The notes under the pieces are model-generated. The model searched no databases and was not told the origin of the DNA. It saw only the letters and a list, made by a program, of their open reading frames with translations. A stretch of DNA of 64,000 nucleotides from a virus, in the IMG/VR virus record IMGVR_UViG_3300023184_000035, positions 84,134 to 148,133 of that record; one strand, given 5' to 3'. The position numbers and the translations under genes are program-made. Positions 14,773-25,473 of this stretch are shown piece after piece. Position 1 is the stretch's first letter, and every line of letters starts with the position of its first letter.

Positions 14773-16437
14773 TTAAATTTGATACCAAATATCACCGTTA
14801 TTGCCTCCTGAAGGAGCAAGGGTTGAAATATATCTTGTGCCATATCCATTGGAGTTGGCAGCAATTGATATAGTTCTGTCGGCAGCTAATGTGCCTCCAC
14901 CTGACAATCCTGTGCCAGCTGTAATTGACGTGCTGGTCCAGGCCGCTTGTAAATTTGATCTTGCTTCGGCAGCAGTAGCACCACCTGTACCACCAGCATT
15001 GACCAATATTGGAGTAATGCCTGTGATTGAGCCACCAGTTATCACAACTGAATTGGCATCTTGACTACTCATGGTTCCCAGGTTGTCAAACACAGCAGTG
15101 ATACCAAGATTGTCTCTAGCACCCAATGGAGTTGATGCACCGGTGCCGCCAGCAGTGACCGGGATTGGTTGATCCAATGAAACAACCTGTCCGCCAGTTA
15201 TGGTTATTGCCCCTGATAAATTAACGCTGGAACTGCTTTGTGTGGCGATTGATCCAAGTCCAAGATTGTTTCGCGCCAATGCTGCATTGTTTGCACCGGT
15301 GCCACCACTGGCAACGGGTATGGGGTTGAACAGGCCATTGATGTTTCCGCCTGAAATTTCTACTGAGCTGGCATTTTGTACTGCCATTGTGCCCACAACG
15401 GTGACAGCGCCTGTTTGTAGACCAAGACTTGCTCTAGCATCAACTTGTGTGTTGCCGCCTGTTCCGCCACTGGCTATGGGAATAGGCGCACTTAATCCTT
15501 GAACTGTTCCACCAGTGATGTTTACTGCACCTTGATCTTGCTGGGCCATGCTGCCCAGCAAGCCGCCGGGATAACTCAAGGCATTGACCACAAATCCAGT
15601 TGTGGCCAGTTGTGTGTTGGCAGTGCCCAATCCAGGGGTTGGTGCAGTAGGAGCACCAGTAAACTGTGGACCAACTGTGACAAATTCTGTAGTGGCCAGT
15701 TGTGTGTTGGCAGTGCCCAAAGGTGCTGTGGGTGCAGTGGGCACACCAGAAAGTTGCACACTGTTGGTGACAAATGCTGTGGTGGCAATCTGTGTGGTAG
15801 CATCGCCTGACAGTGCTGTGGGTGCTGTGGGAGTTCCTAAAAATGCCGGGCTGGTTTTTTCAGTTTGTACAAATGCTGTGGTGGCAACTCGCTGAGTGTT
15901 ATCATTGTAATTTGCTGTGGGTGCAATCACATTGCCTGTGAACACTGGGTTGATCTTGTTGTTCTGCACAAAAGCAGTGGTGGCAATCCACGTGCTGTTG
16001 GTGGCAGTGGGTGCAGTGGGTGCAGTGGGAACCCCGCTCAGTTGCGGGCTATTTGTAACAAAACCAGTAGTGGCAATTTGTGTATTTGCTGTGCCCGAAG
16101 GTGCTGTGGGTGCTGTGGGCACGCCAGTGAATGTTGGGGATATTTTGGCAGCTTCTACGTAGTTTTGCGAGGCCAATACAGTCCAGGTATTGGCAGTATT
16201 GTACGCACTGATTAAGTCAGTGTTGGCATTATACCAAAGTTGCCCCAAAATAGGTTGTACTGGTGCTGTTCCATTGGCAAAATTTTCCAGCAAATACACG
16301 TAGTTTTCGTTCTGATATTCGCCGTAGTTGGTGACAGCTCGTCCCACTAGGGATAGATCAGTAGCTGTGGTGTTTACTGTACCGTCTCCCACAACGGCAA
16401 CAATTTGTCCACGACTGTTATTGATGATGTATGACAT
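14773..16437 (-). CDS. Tail fibre with two repeat types
   Basis: 554 aa. The N-terminal domain (MSYIINNSRGQIVAVVGDGT to about residue 90) is a recurrent attachment domain of T4-like environmental fibres. Six repeats of about 31 residues follow (FTGVPTAPTAPSGTANTQIA type, residues about 101-290), then four or five copies of a PIPVASGGTG...ARxNLGL repeat, a classic tail-fibre shaft module. The C-terminus ends in SAPSGGNNGDIWYQI-like sequence. GGAG upstream of the ATG at 16437. It diverges from the 16510 fibre gene. Confidence 0.88.
   Translation of the reverse strand: MSYIINNSRGQIVAVVGDGTVNTTATDLSLVGRAVTNYGEYQNENYVYLLENFANGTAPVQPILGQLWYNANTDLISAYNTANTWTVLASQNYVEAAKISPTFTGVPTAPTAPSGTANTQIATTGFVTNSPQLSGVPTAPTAPTATNSTWIATTAFVQNNKINPVFTGNVIAPTANYNDNTQRVATTAFVQTEKTSPAFLGTPTAPTALSGDATTQIATTAFVTNSVQLSGVPTAPTAPLGTANTQLATTEFVTVGPQFTGAPTAPTPGLGTANTQLATTGFVVNALSYPGGLLGSMAQQDQGAVNITGGTVQGLSAPIPIASGGTGGNTQVDARASLGLQTGAVTVVGTMAVQNASSVEISGGNINGLFNPIPVASGGTGANNAALARNNLGLGSIATQSSSSVNLSGAITITGGQVVSLDQPIPVTAGGTGASTPLGARDNLGITAVFDNLGTMSSQDANSVVITGGSITGITPILVNAGGTGGATAAEARSNLQAAWTSTSITAGTGLSGGGTLAADRTISIAANSNGYGTRYISTLAPSGGNNGDIWYQI
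15570..16137 (-). repeat. Tandem approx. 93-nt coding repeats in fibre shaft
   Basis: Six degenerate copies encode units of the form FxGxPTAPTAxxGTANTQxA plus TTxFV. Copies differ by point changes and small length changes. Such tracts can expand or contract by recombination and set fibre length. Confidence 0.8.
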
Positions 16438-16451
16438 TGATCACTCCAATT

Positions 16452-16499
16452 CCCAGTATTTAGCGGTGCGCAGAGTTTTGGTAAATACCATACTGGGAC
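16452..16499. promoter_or_regulatory. Symmetrical divergent late-promoter region
   Basis: CCCAGTATTTA at 16452-16462 and its near mirror TAAATACCATACTGGG (16482 onward) give a TAAATA box facing each fibre gene: minus-strand box 16462-16457, plus-strand box GGTAAATA 16480-16487. CCCAGTAT and ATACTGGG are exact reverse complements, so the region is an imperfect inverted repeat around two late promoters. Confidence 0.7.
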
Positions 16500-16509
16500 G
16501 AATCAAAAC

Positions 16510-18888
16510 ATGGCACAAGAAATCATCAACGTAGGGGTAGTAGCAAACGACGGGCAAGGCGACCCGATACGATCTGCATTTACCAAGACCAACAACAATT
16601 TTAGTCAATTGTTTGCGGCTGGTGGTGTTAGTGGTATTTCAAACGGCACTAGTAATATCACAATTTTAGACAGTGGTGCCATCTTGATGAGCCCGCAAGG
16701 CACTGCTAACGTGATTACTGTAACCACAACAGGTGCCACTGTGACAGGCACACTGGTTGGTAGTCCCAATATTTCAGCCACAGGTAACGTACTTGCAGGG
16801 CAATTTTTCATTGGAAATGGTAGCCAATTATCAGGGGTAGTATCAACCGCAGCGGCTGCGCTGATCACTGGCAGCACACTGAGTTCCAACGTGTTGACCA
16901 GCAGTTTGACCACTGTGGGCACCTTGGGCACACTCAGTGTCACGGGCAACATACGCGGAGGAAACATCCTTACCCCTAATGATGTGGTTGCCACGGGCAA
17001 TGTGGCAGGATCTAATTTCAACGCAGGATTGAACATAAATGCATCAGGTAACGTAACAGGTGGTAATGTTATTGCCGCCAGCGCACTCAGTGTAGGCGGA
17101 GTTATCAGCGGTGCTGGCAATGTTGACATTGGCACACAGTATTTTATTGGTAACGGCAGCCAACTTTCGGGCATTGCTGTGAGTTCAAATGCAGCATTGT
17201 TGACCTATAGTACCTTGAGCAGTAATGTCACAATCAGCAGTTTGCAACAGCTGGGCAATCTCAGTTATCTTGTTGTGAGCAATGCACTGGGCAATGGTAC
17301 CATGGTGGTCAATGGTGGTATCACCACTGGAACTGCCATATCAGCCACTGGTAATATCACTGGTGGCAACATCAACACTGGTGGTGTGGTCAGTGCCACA
17401 GGCAATATCACAACTGGCACAGGCAACATTGGCGGCGGTAATTTGTCAGTTGGTGGCAACGTTATTGCTGTCAACATTGAAATTGGCACAGAAATAAGAT
17501 CCCTGGGATATATCACCGCCGTGGGCAACGTGATTGGCAGTAACCTGGTCACTGCAGGATTTGTTACCACAACTGGCAACGTGGTTGGGGGCAATTTAAC
17601 CACTGCAGGTATTGCCAATGTTAACTCGTTACGAGTTCCCACAACTGCCAGTGTCACTGGCAACATCACTGGCGGAAATGTATTAACAGGTGGGATAGTC
17701 AGCAGTACTGCCAATATCATTGGCGGAAATATCTTGACTGGTGGCATAATATCAGCCACAGGCAATGTCACAGCACCCAACTTTATTGGCAATGTGGTTG
17801 GTAATATTTCAGGTACTTTGTCAGCCCCAGGCGCCAATACACAAGTGGTGTTCAATGACACTGGCGTAGCCAATGCCACGGCAGGCATGGTGTTCAATAA
17901 AACATCAAATGCGTTTGCAATATCAGGCAACATCACTGGTGGTAATTTGATCACAGCTGGTGATGCCACAGTGGGCGGTAATGTAGTTGCTGGAGGCACC
18001 AATACCTATCTTAACACAACCAACATTTACGCTGTAGATCCTATTGTGAGTTTTGGGCGCAATGCCAACAATCAACCCTTGCTCAGCAGTGACAGCAAAG
18101 ATCGCGGAACACAACTTTACTACTTTGCTACATCAGAAAAGAGTTCATTTATTGGGTATCAGGCCAGCACAGGCAATTTGATAGCCGCAGTACAGGCCAC
18201 TGTCACTGGTGAAGTGGTCACAGTCAACAGTTATGGCAATCTTGTAGTGGGGACATTGTTGGGATCGGTGGTCAGTGCCACAGCCAATGTGATTGGTGGC
18301 AACATCAGCACAGGTGGTGTAGTATCAGCAGGCGGCAACATCACTGGTGCTAACTTGCTGGCAGCTGGATTAAGTTTGAGCAGCAACGTTATCAGTGCGC
18401 TCAATGTCACTGCCAATATTGCTGGCGGCAATATTCTAACACCAGGGTTGATTTCAGTTGCTGGCAATGTCACTGGTGGTAACATATTAACTGGTGGATT
18501 GATCAGTGCCACAGGCAACATTACAGGTGGCAACTTGACTGTCAGTGGCAACACAGCCACAGTCACCACCGCCAGTTATCAAATTGGCTACAGAGATTTG
18601 CCACAGAACACCAGTTTTGGTACCTTGGCGGCAACTGATGGTGGCAAACATTATTATGGGTCAGGCACAATCACCATTCCTGGCAATGGCACGGTGCCAT
18701 TTAATATAGGAACTGCTGTGCTGGTGATCGCTAGTGCATCAACCACAATCTCTCCAGCAGTTGGTGTGACATTGGTTCAAGCTGGTACTGGTTCAACAGG
18801 CTCAAGAACTTTGGCTGCTGATGGCATGGCCACCTTGGTAAAAGTTTCCACAAACACCTGGTACATCAACGGTACAGGGATAAGTTAA
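16510..18888 (+). CDS. Long tail fibre, TGNITGGN repeats
   Basis: 792 aa. The N-terminal attachment domain (QEIINVGVVANDGQGDPIRS) is followed by many degenerate units of about 20 residues containing SATGNITGGN, plus FIGNGSQLSGI units. Near residue 500 a non-repeat insert occurs (TYLNTTNIYAVDPIVSFGRN to about residue 600), and the C-terminal 120 residues (after YQIGYRDLPQNT) are non-repetitive and probably form the tip. Low charge and Thr/Gly/Asn/Val-rich, as in trimeric beta-structured fibres. Late box GGTAAATA at 16480. The next small gene starts in a TAATG overlap. Confidence 0.87.
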   Translation: MAQEIINVGVVANDGQGDPIRSAFTKTNNNFSQLFAAGGVSGISNGTSNITILDSGAILMSPQGTANVITVTTTGATVTGTLVGSPNISATGNVLAGQFFIGNGSQLSGVVSTAAAALITGSTLSSNVLTSSLTTVGTLGTLSVTGNIRGGNILTPNDVVATGNVAGSNFNAGLNINASGNVTGGNVIAASALSVGGVISGAGNVDIGTQYFIGNGSQLSGIAVSSNAALLTYSTLSSNVTISSLQQLGNLSYLVVSNALGNGTMVVNGGITTGTAISATGNITGGNINTGGVVSATGNITTGTGNIGGGNLSVGGNVIAVNIEIGTEIRSLGYITAVGNVIGSNLVTAGFVTTTGNVVGGNLTTAGIANVNSLRVPTTASVTGNITGGNVLTGGIVSSTANIIGGNILTGGIISATGNVTAPNFIGNVVGNISGTLSAPGANTQVVFNDTGVANATAGMVFNKTSNAFAISGNITGGNLITAGDATVGGNVVAGGTNTYLNTTNIYAVDPIVSFGRNANNQPLLSSDSKDRGTQLYYFATSEKSSFIGYQASTGNLIAAVQATVTGEVVTVNSYGNLVVGTLLGSVVSATANVIGGNISTGGVVSAGGNITGANLLAAGLSLSSNVISALNVTANIAGGNILTPGLISVAGNVTGGNILTGGLISATGNITGGNLTVSGNTATVTTASYQIGYRDLPQNTSFGTLAATDGGKHYYGSGTITIPGNGTVPFNIGTAVLVIASASTTISPAVGVTLVQAGTGSTGSRTLAADGMATLVKVSTNTWYINGTGIS
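16740..18560 (+). repeat. Degenerate TGNITGGN-coding repeats
   Basis: The core GGCAACATCACTGGTGGCAA and variants recurs every 60-90 nt. The same units occur in the fibre genes at 23093, 34025, 36692 and 41667, giving distant stretches of similarity that could support recombination between fibre genes. Confidence 0.75.
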
Positions 18889-19427
18889 TGAGTGGCATAA
18901 TGACTGCCGTGGCAGGCAGCAGCAGTGATGCCATACTATATACAGCTGGCTTGTACGGGCCGTTTGGTGCCGATCCATTGCCCATCACTGGCAGTAGCAC
19001 CAGTGCAGGTGGCAGCACAGTAACCATCAACCGTACCTGGATAGGCTATTTGCGTCCAGCGTCAACTGGCACCAATACCTTGACCATACAGTCCTTGTGG
19101 GATCAATACGTAATATATCTTGGCGGCACGTATGCATTTAATTGGGGAGGCAGTCCCAGCAGTATTTCCTATATTTGGGTTGGTGCCCTTGCCGAATCAG
19201 GTTATACTGTATTCAATGCCAATGCTGCATCAAGCAACAACACTGTTACCTATAGTCCCAGTCTCACTGCCGGCAGAAATTATCCTGTGAGGTATCAATG
19301 GGCCGCCACGTTGCCATATAGTGCCTTTGCATACGCTGGTGCGTATCCAGGATACACCACAGGCAGTTGCAGTTTCAGTGCAAGCAACGGAACAGCCTAC
19401 TACAATGCCTTGACCAATGGCTTCTAA
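18888..19427 (+). CDS. Small tail-associated beta-rich protein
   Basis: 179 aa, TAATG-coupled to the long fibre. Contains a PA14-like pattern: VTINRTWIGYLRPASTGTNT, then WDQYVIYLGGTYAFNW, then a TAGRNYPVRYQW segment like the PA14 pressure strand. Carbohydrate binding or a fibre-tip accessory is plausible. No signal peptide. Confidence 0.7.
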   Translation: MSGIMTAVAGSSSDAILYTAGLYGPFGADPLPITGSSTSAGGSTVTINRTWIGYLRPASTGTNTLTIQSLWDQYVIYLGGTYAFNWGGSPSSISYIWVGALAESGYTVFNANAASSNNTVTYSPSLTAGRNYPVRYQWAATLPYSAFAYAGAYPGYTTGSCSFSASNGTAYYNALTNGF

Positions 19428-19433
19428 CACTAC

Positions 19434-19441
19434 AATAAATA
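19434..19441 (+). promoter_or_regulatory. Late promoter box
   Basis: AATAAATA, 21 nt before ATG 19463, after the end of the 18888 gene; an AAAGG precedes the start. Confidence 0.5.
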
Positions 19442-19462
19442 TGTCAAAGGCACAATAAACAC

Positions 19463-22400
19463 ATGGCACAACCTGTATGGATCACACCAGCTGGCAACTT
19501 GGGAATTATTCCTGAGGGCATATTCTATCAACAGACCTTGTCAGCCTACGACCCTGATCCTGCACCAGGCACAGAGTTGTATTATCAAGTGATTGCAGGT
19601 GTATTGCCTGGTGGTGTGCAGTGCAGTTTGTCAGGCTTGATTGCTGGTGTTCCGCAGGCACTGGCCAGTGTGGAAGGCGTACCATATCCGGTTAATCGCA
19701 ACGTCACCAGCAAATTTACAGTTCGTGCCTATACGTTTGATGAAGCCACTGGCCGAGTACTACGCATTGCTGACCGAACATTCAACCTTACTGTGTCGGG
19801 TAACAACACTCCTGAGTTTATTGCGCCAGCTGGCAGCTTTGCCACAAACAATTCAGCCACATTTGTGGCAGCAATTTCAGGATATGAACTCACTGTAACG
19901 TCAGTTTCAGCAGGTGCGCTGTACTTGGGCATGGTCATACGAGGCGCCGGTGTCGCACAGGGCACAACAATCACAGCGTTTGGAACAGGTACCAGCGGAG
20001 CAGGAACATATACTGTGGACATCAGCCAGACCAATGCTGGTACGGACATGACTGGTTGGATTGGCGTATACTATGATGGCGACCATGTAGATTTACAATT
20101 TGAATACACCAATGTAGATCCAAATGAAACTGTGACTATTCGTGTTGTAGGAGGACAAATTCCTCCAGGCTTGACCTTGAGCTCAACAGGATTGCTTAGT
20201 GGTTACATTGAGCCAGCTATTAATGTTACTGAACAATCAGGTTATGATTTGACCCCTGCAAGCACTCTGCCATTTGACTTTGTAGTTTCTGCCATCAGCA
20301 AGAATTATCAATTTACACTGGAAGCCAGTGATGGAAAAAGCAGTACATTAAGAACATTCACAATATACGTGTATAATCGCAGTGATAATACTGCGGATAC
20401 CACAACTATCACAGCCGACAACACCTTTGTCACAGCCGATCAAGGCACAGATCGTAACCCATTCTTGGTCAATGCCTTTCCATCAAATCTTGGCAGCATA
20501 CGTGCTGACAACTATTTTGCGTATCAATTCCGGGGCAACGATTACGACACAGTGGATCTCACGTATTCAATCTCAGTAAATGAAGGTATTGGACTACCAC
20601 CTGGGCTAGTGCTGGATGCCACATCAGGTTGGTACTATGGGTATGTACCCAATCAGGGCTTGACTGAAATTACCTACAGTTTTAATATACAAGTCAGTCA
20701 AACTGACGATCCTACTATTGCCAGTCAGTTATATCCGTTTACTATAACTGTGACAGGTGTGAGTGATGATGAGGTCACTTGGCTCACTCCCGCAGATCTT
20801 GGCAGCATTGAAAACGGTTCCACAAGTTTGCTCAATATTGAAGCCATTAACAATGGTGGCCGTGAACTAAGTTACAGACTGGAAAGTGGTGGATACAACC
20901 AATTACCACAAGGGTTGACCTTGTTAGAGACTGGTGAGATTGCTGGCCGATGTACTTTTAACACCTTTAGCGTTGACTTGGGATTTACAACATTTGACAA
21001 GAGTCAGAGTGTGGCGTCGGGCATTCAAGAAACCACGTTTGACAGCACTTTTGTGTTTACGGTAAATGCATTTGCCAAAGATCCCAGTCAGTTTTTGTAC
21101 ACAGTGGGCGGTGTAAACATCATCAGTGGTGGTACAGGTTACAGCAGTGTAACACCACCCACAGTTGAATTCAGCCTGCCTGTTGGTAGTACAGCCGTGC
21201 AAGCAGTGGCCGGCACAGTAGAAGTCACTGGTGGAGCCATTACAAATATTCCTCTTGTGACAGGTGGTGCAAGCTACACTGAACCTGCTACAATAACCAT
21301 TACTCAAGGATTTGGTGGCACAGGAGCCATACTTGAATCAGAAATGTTTCGCACCGGCAACCGTGATGTTATCTCGGTGTTTAAAACATTCACCCTACGA
21401 GTTGTAAGAGCCTACAACTATCCCTATCAAAACTTGTTCTGTGTGGCCATGCCGCCTCCTAATGATCGTGTGATATTAAACGAGCTGTTAGACGATCCAG
21501 TAATTTTTGATCCCACATATATCTACAGACCTGATGATCCTAACTTTGGGGTAGCCACACAAGTAGAATACGCACATGTTTATGGACTTGCACCAGATAC
21601 CACAGACACCTACGTGGCCAGTTTGTATCTCAATCACTATTGGAAAAATCTTGTACTGGGATCAATAAAGACCGCACAGGCCTTGGATGCGGATGGCAAC
21701 ATCATATACGAAGTTGTATACAGTAGTATTATTGACAATTTGGTAAATGCCGCTGGGGCTAGTGTGTCCAAGATTGTGAATTTGCCATACACCATTATTG
21801 ACCCACTAGATGGAAGTACACAGATCACTCAGGTATACCCCAACAGTCTTGTGAACATGAGAGATCAAGTTATTGATGTTGTGGGGCAAATTTCAAGTAA
21901 ATTACCACTGTGGATGACCTCAAAACAAACCAATGGTAGTGTGTTGGGATTCACACCTGCTTGGGTTATTTGTTACGCCAATCCTGGTAGAGGCAAGCAA
22001 ATTGCCTACTATATACAAGAATATTTTGGTCAGCAGTTAAACTTGATTGATTTCAAGGTTGACCGATATGTCATGGATCGTACACTGAGCAAAAACTGGA
22101 ACCCAGCGACACAAAGTTGGACTCCCAAGGGCAGCCTCACTACATTTGACTTTTACAACACCACGGGTTATGTGAATCTTGGCACTGTGGAGTGTGCTAC
22201 AAACTTGGCCTACGATGATATTAACTATAGAACTATAGATGAAATAAATGCCTTGGGTGGTATTGATGGCCTAACTTGGATTGCAGTAAGTGGTCAAGCG
22301 CCGCCATCGGGCACCAAGGTTGTGATACGAAATGGTAGTAAGTTGATATTTGTCAATCAAGAAAACTACGGCAACTACAATAGTGTAGATGATGCCTGGC

Positions 22401-23080
22401 AGCAATATACCACAACATATGACGCAGTGGGATTTAGTCCTGAAGTAGCAGGTGAAAATTTTGACGAGAGCTACACAATTTCTGGCGGGCAAACAGTACA
22501 GTGTACTGTTACCACAGCTGCCACTGATCGAATCACCTGTACCAGCACCACCGGCATGGTAGCAGGAGATACCATATGGTTTACTAGCACTACATTTGGT
22601 GATGTCACTGCCTTCAACAACAACAACCAAATCTACTACATCTACGACGTGCCCAACAGCACTCAGTTTAGAATTGCAGAAACAGTGGATGCAACATCAC
22701 CATTGGCTCTCAGTAATGACTCTGGTGACATGACTGCCAACTGGGGCGATTATAGAATGGGCATTTGGGAAGTCAGCATTGGCGGTGTGGACAACAACAT
22801 TGTCACACTGTCACTGTTGCAACAAACTGCACCCAATGATTATCTAAGAGTCACTCAAGGTGAAACTTACAACACTGCCCAGTTGTATAGACCCACCACA
22901 CCAGGACCTGCACTGACCTTGATCAATTGGCAACCATTGATCACTGCTGTGACAGTAATTGGCAATGAAACCACATTCGACCAGGCCAGCATGCAGTTTA
23001 TTGCGCCTGTTGATATGTACGATACCAGCGATGCGCTGGATAAATATCTCGTATTCCCCAAGAGCGATATTTTGGTGTAA
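19463..23080 (+). CDS. Large tail structural protein with Ig-like domains
   Basis: 1205 aa, the largest gene in the window. Residues 1-600 contain at least four Ig/cadherin-like repeats of the putative-Ig (He_PIG) kind: [19 protein letters not shown], [20 protein letters not shown] and [17 protein letters not shown]. The C-terminal half has no repeats ([40 protein letters not shown]) and contains blocks I recall from large T4-like baseplate or fibre proteins. Probably a long extended baseplate- or tail-attached protein. Late box 21 nt upstream. Confidence 0.82.
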   Translation: MAQPVWITPAGNLGIIPEGIFYQQTLSAYDPDPAPGTELYYQVIAGVLPGGVQCSLSGLIAGVPQALASVEGVPYPVNRNVTSKFTVRAYTFDEATGRVLRIADRTFNLTVSGNNTPEFIAPAGSFATNNSATFVAAISGYELTVTSVSAGALYLGMVIRGAGVAQGTTITAFGTGTSGAGTYTVDISQTNAGTDMTGWIGVYYDGDHVDLQFEYTNVDPNETVTIRVVGGQIPPGLTLSSTGLLSGYIEPAINVTEQSGYDLTPASTLPFDFVVSAISKNYQFTLEASDGKSSTLRTFTIYVYNRSDNTADTTTITADNTFVTADQGTDRNPFLVNAFPSNLGSIRADNYFAYQFRGNDYDTVDLTYSISVNEGIGLPPGLVLDATSGWYYGYVPNQGLTEITYSFNIQVSQTDDPTIASQLYPFTITVTGVSDDEVTWLTPADLGSIENGSTSLLNIEAINNGGRELSYRLESGGYNQLPQGLTLLETGEIAGRCTFNTFSVDLGFTTFDKSQSVASGIQETTFDSTFVFTVNAFAKDPSQFLYTVGGVNIISGGTGYSSVTPPTVEFSLPVGSTAVQAVAGTVEVTGGAITNIPLVTGGASYTEPATITITQGFGGTGAILESEMFRTGNRDVISVFKTFTLRVVRAYNYPYQNLFCVAMPPPNDRVILNELLDDPVIFDPTYIYRPDDPNFGVATQVEYAHVYGLAPDTTDTYVASLYLNHYWKNLVLGSIKTAQALDADGNIIYEVVYSSIIDNLVNAAGASVSKIVNLPYTIIDPLDGSTQITQVYPNSLVNMRDQVIDVVGQISSKLPLWMTSKQTNGSVLGFTPAWVICYANPGRGKQIAYYIQEYFGQQLNLIDFKVDRYVMDRTLSKNWNPATQSWTPKGSLTTFDFYNTTGYVNLGTVECATNLAYDDINYRTIDEINALGGIDGLTWIAVSGQAPPSGTKVVIRNGSKLIFVNQENYGNYNSVDDAWQQYTTTYDAVGFSPEVAGENFDESYTISGGQTVQCTVTTAATDRITCTSTTGMVAGDTIWFTSTTFGDVTAFNNNNQIYYIYDVPNSTQFRIAETVDATSPLALSNDSGDMTANWGDYRMGIWEVSIGGVDNNIVTLSLLQQTAPNDYLRVTQGETYNTAQLYRPTTPGPALTLINWQPLITAVTVIGNETTFDQASMQFIAPVDMYDTSDALDKYLVFPKSDILV
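23039..23046 (+). promoter_or_regulatory. Late promoter box inside the end of the upstream gene
   Basis: GATAAATA, 46 nt before ATG 23093, which has its own AAGGA ribosome binding site. Confidence 0.4.
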
Positions 23081-23092
23081 CAAGGACAACAC

Positions 23093-24592
23093 ATGACCAG
23101 CAGTATTAACCCAAACACAATTGACGGCACTTATCCAATTGCCGGACAAGACAACAATTCACAAGGTTTCCGTGACAACTTCACACAGACCAAAGTTAAT
23201 TTTACCTATGCGGCCCAAGAAATTGACGACTTGCAAGCCAAAGCAGTGCTCAAAGCAGCTCTGACTGGTACCGTGCTGGACAACAACATGGCGGACAATT
23301 TGATCTATGCTGCCAAGATACAGGATTTTTCAGCTGTCAAAGTTGCTGTTACCCCCACAGGTGGTGTGCTGACAATGAATTATGCATCAGCACACTATCA
23401 AAGTTACAGTACTGCCAGTGCCGGTAGCATCACCCTGGCGTTCTCTAATTTCCCACCTGCAGGTGCATATGGGTACATGAAATTGCAAATCACCGTGACC
23501 GACATAACTTACACATTGACTTTGCCTTCTTCAGTCAGTTTGGGTATTTCGGGAATTCAAGGTATTAGCCCAGGCACAGCCGGCGTCACAAATACCATTA
23601 CATTTGGTGCCACAGGAGTTTATGAATTTGGATTTGGCAGTTATGATGGCGGCAGCACCATTACTATATTTGACTTGAACCGTGCGTTGACAAACTTCAC
23701 CGGGGCCAATATCGCCACAGTCAACGTTACTGCTTCAGGTTATGTCAGTGCCACAGGCAACGTGCAAGGTGGTAACATTCGATCAGTAGGCTTGGTCAGC
23801 ATAACCGGCAACATCAGTGGTGGCAATGTCAACACAGTGATTGTTAGTGCCACAGGCAACGTGCAAGCCGGTAACCTTCGTACCGGTGGATTGATCAGTG
23901 CAACTGGCAACGTCACTGGCGGTAACATCGTTGGATTCTCAAGACCCAGTACAGGTACTGCAACTGTTCCTGCAATTTTGTTGACATCTGGCACCAATCT
24001 GACCACTGCCGCAGCCGGCGCCATGGAATATGATGGTACTGTGATGTATGGTACTCCCAGTGCCAGCAATCGTGGTGTACTCAACACAGCACATGTTATT
24101 GTGTTAGCTTCTAACAATACCATAACTGACAATGCTAGTGCTCAAGCAGTATTCAACGTTGGTACTGGTGGATTAGGCACCATTACATTACCAGCCAGTA
24201 CCTCCTACATCATGGAAGCAGTGTATTACCTCACTCGAAGTGTGGGCACAAACAGCCACACATTGAGCACACTGTTTGCTATTGGGGGTTCATTGACCAG
24301 TATTGCTTATGTGGCTGAGACCACCAGTACCACTGGCAACGTTCTGGGTGCAGTCAGTAGAATATATGGTACAGCAGCCACAGCTCTTGCTGTGACCGCA
24401 GCTAGTAGTTCAGCTACAGAGAACATCACTGTTGTGATTCGCGGCATTGTACGCACCAATGCAGCCGGAACGTTTACTCCGCAGATCAAATATGATGTTG
24501 CACCCGGTGGTGCTCCTATAGTATTGGCCAACAGTTATTTCAAATTGATCCCAATTGGCAATAACTCCGTGACTTTTGTGGGCAACTGGTAA
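23093..24592 (+). CDS. Tail fibre with TGNxxGGN repeats
   Basis: 499 aa. The N-terminal domain (SSINPNTIDGTYPIAGQDNN, FRDNFTQTKVNFTYAAQEID) resembles fibre attachment domains of T4-like phages. Three or four SATGNVQGGNIR-type repeats follow near residues 218-280. The C-terminal 200 residues (LLTSGTNLTTAAAGAMEYDG onward) form a distinct beta-rich domain with VMYGTPSASNRG, often seen at fibre tips. AAGGA upstream of the ATG. Last gene of the first fibre block. Confidence 0.85.
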   Translation: MTSSINPNTIDGTYPIAGQDNNSQGFRDNFTQTKVNFTYAAQEIDDLQAKAVLKAALTGTVLDNNMADNLIYAAKIQDFSAVKVAVTPTGGVLTMNYASAHYQSYSTASAGSITLAFSNFPPAGAYGYMKLQITVTDITYTLTLPSSVSLGISGIQGISPGTAGVTNTITFGATGVYEFGFGSYDGGSTITIFDLNRALTNFTGANIATVNVTASGYVSATGNVQGGNIRSVGLVSITGNISGGNVNTVIVSATGNVQAGNLRTGGLISATGNVTGGNIVGFSRPSTGTATVPAILLTSGTNLTTAAAGAMEYDGTVMYGTPSASNRGVLNTAHVIVLASNNTITDNASAQAVFNVGTGGLGTITLPASTSYIMEAVYYLTRSVGTNSHTLSTLFAIGGSLTSIAYVAETTSTTGNVLGAVSRIYGTAATALAVTAASSSATENITVVIRGIVRTNAAGTFTPQIKYDVAPGGAPIVLANSYFKLIPIGNNSVTFVGNW

Positions 24593-24602
24593 TCCAAACT
24601 CG

Positions 24603-24632
24603 TTGACTTTGTTCAGCGGATCGCGCTATAAT
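24603..24632 (+). promoter_or_regulatory. Sigma70 promoter, leaderless arrangement
   Basis: TTGACT at 24603-24608, an 18-nt spacer and TATAAT at 24627-24632. ATG 24638 follows after 5 nt with no Shine-Dalgarno. Confidence 0.8.
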
Positions 24633-24637
24633 ATACT

Positions 24638-24874
24638 ATGGAACATCCGCTGATAGGCTCACTTGAAGAACAAACGCTAGAAGAACTTGGCGCCAAAATC
24701 AATGAACTAGGCAAAAAATTGGGCATTGCTGCCCGCACAGGAAATGGACATTTGTGTAATCAAATACGCATGGCCATGGAAAACTATCAAAACATGTATC
24801 AAACCCGGTTGCAAGAGAGTTATAAAAAGGCTCAAGGCGACTCAAACTTCGACGACAAGATAAACATCCAATGA
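24638..24874 (+). CDS. Small helical phage protein
   Basis: 78 aa, mostly helical, with TLEELGAKINELGKKLGIAA, NQIRMAMENYQ and a charged tail. It probably forms a coiled coil. Apparent leaderless start. First gene of the replication/folding block and coupled to the next gene by ATGA. I recall similar small proteins near structural genes of T4-like phages, function unassigned. Confidence 0.7.
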   Translation: MEHPLIGSLEEQTLEELGAKINELGKKLGIAARTGNGHLCNQIRMAMENYQNMYQTRLQESYKKAQGDSNFDDKINIQ

Positions 24875-25473
24875 ACGTTAGATTACAATATGACATGGAT
24901 TTCCTTGCAGGAATCTACTACGACGAGCGACTGCAATTAAACAGTTACTCCATCAGCATGAGTTTGTTGACCAAGACCACAGATGCACTCAACACCAATA
25001 TTGCCATGGACCGACTCAAAATGTTTATGCATGGCGAATTGGCCAATACTGTGTTCGTCAATCAAGCACTGCAAGAACGTGCAGAAATGTTGCAAATCAT
25101 GGGTGTGAATGTGACAACCCTGCCCGAAGAACCAGTAGACCAAATCGTGGGCATGATGTTATACTACAAGCTCAATGCCATCATGGAAGGACGCATGAGT
25201 GTGACCCGACTGGATCTCATGAGTGCATTGGGCGACAGTGTTTGGTACCAGCATGATGCTGAGGAAGACTCACCGGGCCCATTCAGAGCCGAAGGTTGGT
25301 GGCATGAACCCAGTGTGCAGCATGACACTGTGGTTCAGGGAGATGCAGGAGACAATGTGGTCAAAGTTGTGCCCAACGCTTGGATTGAATACGGACTGAC
25401 CTGGCCCGAAAACACACCTGAACCCACTGCCAACACTGTGGTGTTTGCCAATTTCACAAAAAATGAAGACTAA
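24871..25473 (+). CDS. Conserved phage protein, unknown
   Basis: 200 aa. Residues 1-120 are helical (LLTKTTDALNTNIAMDRLKM, VDQIVGMMLYYKLNAIMEGR) and residues 120-200 are Trp/Pro-rich and acidic. No catalytic motif. Its stop overlaps the PolIII-alpha-like gene by 11 nt. Unknown. Confidence 0.65.
   Translation: MNVRLQYDMDFLAGIYYDERLQLNSYSISMSLLTKTTDALNTNIAMDRLKMFMHGELANTVFVNQALQERAEMLQIMGVNVTTLPEEPVDQIVGMMLYYKLNAIMEGRMSVTRLDLMSALGDSVWYQHDAEEDSPGPFRAEGWWHEPSVQHDTVVQGDAGDNVVKVVPNAWIEYGLTWPENTPEPTANTVVFANFTKNED

Noticed and set aside
16605-18569. Long antisense ORFs in the fibre genes (also 34135-37944 and 41522-42316, minus strand)
   Set aside because: They are shadows of the repeat-rich sense frames: biased Gly/Asn/Thr codons leave the opposite strand free of stops. 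Their Pro/Leu/Val-rich products have no start signals and no motif.
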